From JBBDXA01 sp040902585 (lineage in GTDB: Bacteria > Planctomycetota > Phycisphaerae > Phycisphaerales > Phycisphaeraceae), in NCBI GenBank assembly GCA_040902585.1, contig JBBDXA010000036.1, forward strand, positions 1 through 8,093: a stretch of DNA of 8,093 nucleotides, written 5' to 3'. This document shows positions 5,357 to 8,093 of the stretch, piece after piece (position 1 is the stretch's first letter; each line of letters opens with the position of its first letter). The notes below the pieces were generated by a model. That model ran no database searches. It had not been told where the DNA came from and was given only the letters and a program-made list of their open reading frames with translations. Made by a program: the position numbers and the translations under genes.

Positions 5357-6547
5357 TTAAGGCGAAGGTACCCCCTTCGCATCCTTCGCGGCTTTCTCTT
5401 TTTGATCCTTGTCGCGGTTGATCCGCCAGAGTTCATCGGCGGCGCCAATGGCCATATTGGCGCGCTGGAGCGCATCGGTTTCGTCGGTGTACAAGCGATG
5501 CAACGCCGGCGACTGGTCGCAGTGCATGTACGCTGCCGCCAATACGGACCAGTACTCGGCGCGATACAGTTGAAGATCGCCGGTCCGCTCGTCGGGCACG
5601 CTGATTGATTCCACGGCGAGTTTGGCTGCGATCAGGCTTTTGGCGCACGCGGCACGATCCTTCTTGTCGCTTTGAGCACGCGCCAATTCGCAAAGGGCTG
5701 CGGCCCGATTCACGGGACCCGTCACGCGCTCCAACACGCGCAAGGCATTTTCTATGTCACCGATCGCGGCATACGCCTTGACGATTTCGCGATATACGTC
5801 GGCCGTGTTATCCAGCCGCGAGGCGTCCAGGTATTTCTCGATCGACGACAACCCGCCTTGCGCCTCCACCACAGATGAGGCACCCTGTCGCACCTGCTCG
5901 ACCGTGAATCTCGCAAGGAAGCCCACGCGAATCCATTTCGAGCCCACTGCCTTCATCGTCTGTCGGGACTGATCAAAAAGGCCAAGGCGCATCTCAATGG
6001 ACGCGACAAGCAGACAGGTCAAGTCCGACTCATCAGCCCCCAGCTTTACTTTCTCCAACATTGACTTGATCTTCCTGAGCCGCTCCCTGGCGTGATCGGA
6101 CTGATCTATCTCGACTTGTTCATCAAGCGCGTCGAGCTCGATTAGGATCTGGAGCTGCTCATTGAATTGATCGACGATCGCCTGGAACGCGTTGGCATCC
6201 TTGGCAATGGCGAACGAGACCGCGAGGCGACTCTTGACCATGACGTATTGGGCCACATCGGAAAGTCTGCCCCCAGCGTCACTGGCCCGCTTGGCGGCGA
6301 CTGCGAATGCGTCTATCTGATTGTTCTTGGCGCAGACAACGGCGAGGTTCGCGGATGTTTCCGCCTGATGATGCGGCTTTGTCAGCTTCGCCGTCTCCTC
6401 CTCCGCCCGCGCCAGCCACCACTTGGCCGAGCGCAGGTCGGCGTCGGTCGGCTTATCCGCGGCGACGGGAAAACAGGCACACACCGTGGTCAAAACGGCG
6501 CATGCAATGGCGATGAACCAAACCATGTTGTTTCGCTGACGTGTCAT
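5357..6547 (-). CDS. Exported alpha-helical repeat (TPR-like) protein
   Basis: A 396-residue protein of unknown function. The N-terminus has a hydrophobic signal segment (about 8-29) that ends PVAA, suggesting cleavage near residue 30; VCAC at 22-25 could alternatively be a weak lipobox. The remainder is almost wholly helical and Ala-rich. Degenerate TPR-like helix pairs are seen at about 62-90 and, most clearly, at 251-275 (VYREIVKAYAAIGDIENALR). The central part, 125-168, may form a coiled coil. The C-terminus is highly charged (about 377-391). Such proteins usually act as scaffolds for protein contacts in the periplasm, but no partner can be named. ATG at 6547 has GGGAG 5 nt upstream; Met8 is an alternative start. 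It follows cutC on the same strand after 151 bp and converges with yggS. Confidence 0.8.
   Translation of the reverse strand: MTRQRNNMVWFIAIACAVLTTVCACFPVAADKPTDADLRSAKWWLARAEEETAKLTKPHHQAETSANLAVVCAKNNQIDAFAVAAKRASDAGGRLSDVAQYVMVKSRLAVSFAIAKDANAFQAIVDQFNEQLQILIELDALDEQVEIDQSDHARERLRKIKSMLEKVKLGADESDLTCLLVASIEMRLGLFDQSRQTMKAVGSKWIRVGFLARFTVEQVRQGASSVVEAQGGLSSIEKYLDASRLDNTADVYREIVKAYAAIGDIENALRVLERVTGPVNRAAALCELARAQSDKKDRAACAKSLIAAKLAVESISVPDERTGDLQLYRAEYWSVLAAAYMHCDQSPALHRLYTDETDALQRANMAIGAADELWRINRDKDQKEKAAKDAKGVPSP
5362..5380. terminator. Hairpin at the convergent yggS / TPR-like gene ends
   Basis: GCGAAGG-TACCC-CCTTCGC forms a perfect 7-bp stem 12 nt after the yggS stop, inside the last codons of the opposite gene. 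On the plus strand a T-rich stretch (TTTCTCTTTTT, about 5393-5403) follows after a 12-nt gap. It is a plausible but imperfect terminator for yggS. Confidence 0.4.
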
Positions 6548-6552
6548 GGCGG

Positions 6553-6557
6553 CTCCC
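6553..6557 (-). promoter_or_regulatory. Ribosome binding site of TPR-like gene
   Basis: On the minus strand GGGAG lies 5 nt before the ATG at 6547, favouring this start over the internal Met8. Further upstream an AT-richer patch on the minus strand includes TATATT (read from about 6602 to 6597), a possible -10 box with an ordinary 5' leader. Confidence 0.5.
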
Positions 6558-6648
6558 GAACTGTATGACAGAAACCCGACGTCAAAGGTAGTTTCAAATA
6601 TACCCGCGATCCGGCCGGCCTGAGTGGTCTACTTTGTGGGTGTCTAAA

Positions 6649-6677
6649 GCGAGCCTCGTTCAATCCCGCGCGCTCGC
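6649..6677 (-). terminator. Weak hairpin after cutC
   Basis: On the minus strand GCGAGC and GCTCGC form a 6-bp stem around a 17-nt loop, followed by TTTAGAC. It lies 22 nt beyond the cutC stop codon. The stem is short and the T-run poor, so cutC and the TPR-like gene may or may not share a transcript. Confidence 0.25.
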
Positions 6678-6698
6678 AGCGCTGCCCGCCTGCATCAT

Positions 6699-7475
6699 TC
6701 ACTGCGTGTTTGCTGCGCCGTCCAAGGTCGCCCGCATCGCACGCACCGATTCCTCATCCACCTCTTCAAACTCCCCTTCCGGCAACCCCGTGTTAAGGCC
6801 GAAACGAAGATGCGGGCGTGTCACTGTTGACGGATCCGATCGGGACACACGCAACGCCGCATGCACCTGATCGCAACCCGTCGCCTTGATCAGGTCGGCG
6901 ACGCTGTGCGCACGAATGCTACCGCCCGGCAGGATCTCGATCCGCCCTGCCGCCTGTTTGATGAGCCGGCGGATCACCTCCGCACCTTCCGCCGCCGTCG
7001 AGGCCTGTCCGCTGGTCAGGATGCGGGTGACGCCCAAATCGATGAGCATCTCCAACGCCTCGAAGGGGTCCGGGGTCAGGTCGAAGGCCCGGTGAAAGAC
7101 GGCCGCCCGGCCTTCCATCTGCCGTAACATCATGCGAGTACGTGGGATATCCACTTCTCCCTCAGTCTTCAGATAGCCGAAGGCAAGGCCCGCCGCCCCC
7201 GCTTCCAGGAGCAGGTCTGCATCCTTTTGCATCACCCGCCAGTCCTCTTCGCCGTAGCAGAAGCCGCCGGGACGGGGCCTGACCATGGCGATGACGGGCA
7301 GCCTGACCCGTTCGATAACTGCTTTGACTAGGCCCAGCGAAGGCGTCAGGCCGCCCAGCGGGAGGGCTGAATTCAACTCGATCCGGTTGGCTCCGCCTGA
7401 TTCGGAATAAATTGCCCCTTGCAGTGACGCAATAGCCACTTCCAATGAGACGTTCTGCGGACGTGGCGCGGTCAC
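6699..7475 (-). CDS. cutC: CutC family protein (copper homeostasis family, TIM barrel)
   Basis: A 258-residue cytoplasmic TIM-barrel protein of the CutC family; family members have been linked to copper handling, although the direct role in bacteria is disputed. Family signatures are plain: LEV (11-13), ANRIEL (29-34), GGLTPSLG (41-48), VRPRPGGFCY (65-74), FHRAFD (127-132), RILTSGQ (151-157), PGGSIR (183-188) and QVHAA (203-207). Compared with E. coli CutC, the N-terminal cysteines (LEICCYS) are replaced by LEVAIAS and the cysteine after VEL by Asn35, so only Cys73 and Cys201 remain. The GTG start at 7475 is set by GAAAGGA ending 6 nt upstream. It precedes the TPR-like gene on the same strand and diverges from the EF-hand gene. 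No copper-responsive operator is recognisable. Confidence 0.93.
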   Translation of the reverse strand: MTAPRPQNVSLEVAIASLQGAIYSESGGANRIELNSALPLGGLTPSLGLVKAVIERVRLPVIAMVRPRPGGFCYGEEDWRVMQKDADLLLEAGAAGLAFGYLKTEGEVDIPRTRMMLRQMEGRAAVFHRAFDLTPDPFEALEMLIDLGVTRILTSGQASTAAEGAEVIRRLIKQAAGRIEILPGGSIRAHSVADLIKATGCDQVHAALRVSRSDPSTVTRPHLRFGLNTGLPEGEFEEVDEESVRAMRATLDGAANTQ

Positions 7476-7481
7476 TTTTCG

Positions 7482-7488
7482 TCCTTTC
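7482..7488 (-). promoter_or_regulatory. Ribosome binding site of cutC
   Basis: GAAAGGA on the minus strand ends 6 nt before the GTG at 7475 and supports this non-ATG start, since no ATG lies nearby in frame before the conserved LEV motif. The 93-bp divergent region (7476-7568) holds the control signals of both neighbours, but no clear -10/-35 pair could be picked. Confidence 0.6.
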
Positions 7489-7557
7489 GGTCAGTGCGGA
7501 AGCGGACGGCAAAGCGGCCCGCCCCTGAAGCGTAACCCAACCACCCCCCTTTTGCTC

Positions 7558-7561
7558 GGAG
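7558..7561 (+). promoter_or_regulatory. Ribosome binding site of EF-hand gene
   Basis: GGAG lies 7 nt before the ATG at 7569 with a T-rich spacer (ACTTTTT), a typical arrangement that fixes the start of the signal peptide. Confidence 0.6.
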
Positions 7562-7568
7562 ACTTTTT

Positions 7569-8093
7569 ATGAACAAGATGAAGCTTGGATTGGCGGCAGC
7601 CCTGCTGTGCGCCTCGGGCGTGACCAGTACCTCCTTCGGCGAGGATGCCCCCGTGGACCCGGCCAAGGATGCGGTCGATCCCTACAACCCCGGTTCCGAA
7701 CGCTCGCGATTCCTCTCCGCTGCCGGCGTGGATTCGGAAATGAGCGAAGAGGAATTCACCGCCAACGCCAAGGCGAGCGATCCGTTCGTTCGCAAGTTTG
7801 ATAGTTGGGCGACGCTCCGCGCGTTCGACCGCAACGGCAACAAGACCATCGACTGGTTCGAAGCCGACGGCTACCGCCGGGCGATTCGTACCGCGGTGCT
7901 CGGCGCGTTTGATAAGGACAAAGACGGCAGCCTCGGCGAAGACGAACGCGCAGCTGCCAACAAGGAACTCGCGGCCGGCAAACTGCCCCGCATCAGCCTG
8001 CCCAGCGCCACCCGCCCGACGCCCGGTACCCGCCCCGACGGCGAGCGCCCCCAGCCCGGCACCCCCGGCACCCCCGGCACGCCCGGTACCCCC
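7569..8093 (+). CDS. Exported EF-hand protein with collagen-like Gly-Thr-Pro tail (3' end missing)
   Basis: The reading frame stays open to the window edge, giving the first 175 residues. Residues 1-24 form a signal peptide (MNKMK, hydrophobic core, SFG before EDAP), so the protein is exported. Two canonical EF-hand loops follow: Asp87, Asn89, Asn91, Thr93, Asp95, Glu98 and Asp115, Asp117, Asp119, Ser121, Gly123, Glu126. All oxygen-ligand positions are filled, so calcium binding is likely. From about 147 the chain is Pro/Gly/Thr rich, and from 163 it is a regular Gly-Thr-Pro triplet repeat that runs off the window, like a short bacterial collagen-like region. The role is unknown; a cell-surface or extracellular structural or adhesion job is a guess. 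GGAG precedes the ATG. It diverges from cutC. Confidence 0.85.
   Translation, partial: MNKMKLGLAAALLCASGVTSTSFGEDAPVDPAKDAVDPYNPGSERSRFLSAAGVDSEMSEEEFTANAKASDPFVRKFDSWATLRAFDRNGNKTIDWFEADGYRRAIRTAVLGAFDKDKDGSLGEDERAAANKELAAGKLPRISLPSATRPTPGTRPDGERPQPGTPGTPGTPGTP
8055..8093 (+). repeat. 9-nt tandem repeat encoding Gly-Thr-Pro
   Basis: About four copies of a CCCGGCACC-type unit encode Pro-Gly-Thr and continue past the window edge. Two units carry third-base changes (ACG, GGT), so the array is not freshly expanded. Arrays like this often vary in copy number. Confidence 0.85.

Noticed and set aside
6607..6622. GGCCGGCC-type palindrome between cutC and the TPR-like gene as an operator
   Set aside because: Short GC palindromes are expected by chance in this base composition and nothing ties it to a promoter.

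Overview
This is an 8.1 kb piece of a GC-rich bacterial chromosome, chiefly housekeeping and envelope genes, with no complete mobile element, tRNA, rRNA or CRISPR array. There is no taxonomic marker. The mix of a bifunctional P-protein (PheA), secreted proteins of unknown role, an EF-hand/collagen-like secreted protein and many short G-rich tandem repeats would fit Planctomycetota (possibly Phycisphaerae). That placement is an inference, held with low to moderate confidence.

Layout. Positions 67-2291 hold two minus-strand genes: pheA (phenylalanine branch of the shikimate pathway) and, downstream of it, a secreted alpha/beta hydrolase with its own probable promoter. Divergent from pheA, 2517-4327 carries two tandem plus-strand membrane proteins that look like diverged paralogs of a TMEM198/DUF4203-like fold. 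A strong intrinsic terminator at 4430-4459, nested in a larger inverted repeat, separates them from yggS (PLP-homeostasis protein) at 4511-5350. yggS converges with a minus-strand secreted helical-repeat (TPR-like) protein at 5357-6547, which lies downstream of cutC (6699-7475). Divergent from cutC, the final gene (7569 to the window edge, incomplete) encodes an exported protein with two canonical EF-hands and the start of a Gly-Thr-Pro collagen-like repeat.

Most notable. (1) The eight genes split cleanly by start-site type. Four (hydrolase, pheA, first membrane protein, yggS) have no Shine-Dalgarno and a TANNNT box exactly 6 nt before ATG, as expected for leaderless mRNAs. The other four have a Shine-Dalgarno and no such box. 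(2) yggS carries an in-frame insertion of about 29 codons made of two tandem-repeat types, one of which forms a textbook G-quadruplex motif. (3) Hairpins with identical arms overlap the stop codons of pheA and of the hydrolase. (4) CutC lacks the N-terminal cysteines tied to copper binding in its homologues. No complete multi-gene defence or biosynthetic system is visible. The genes appear functionally independent, apart from the membrane-protein pair.
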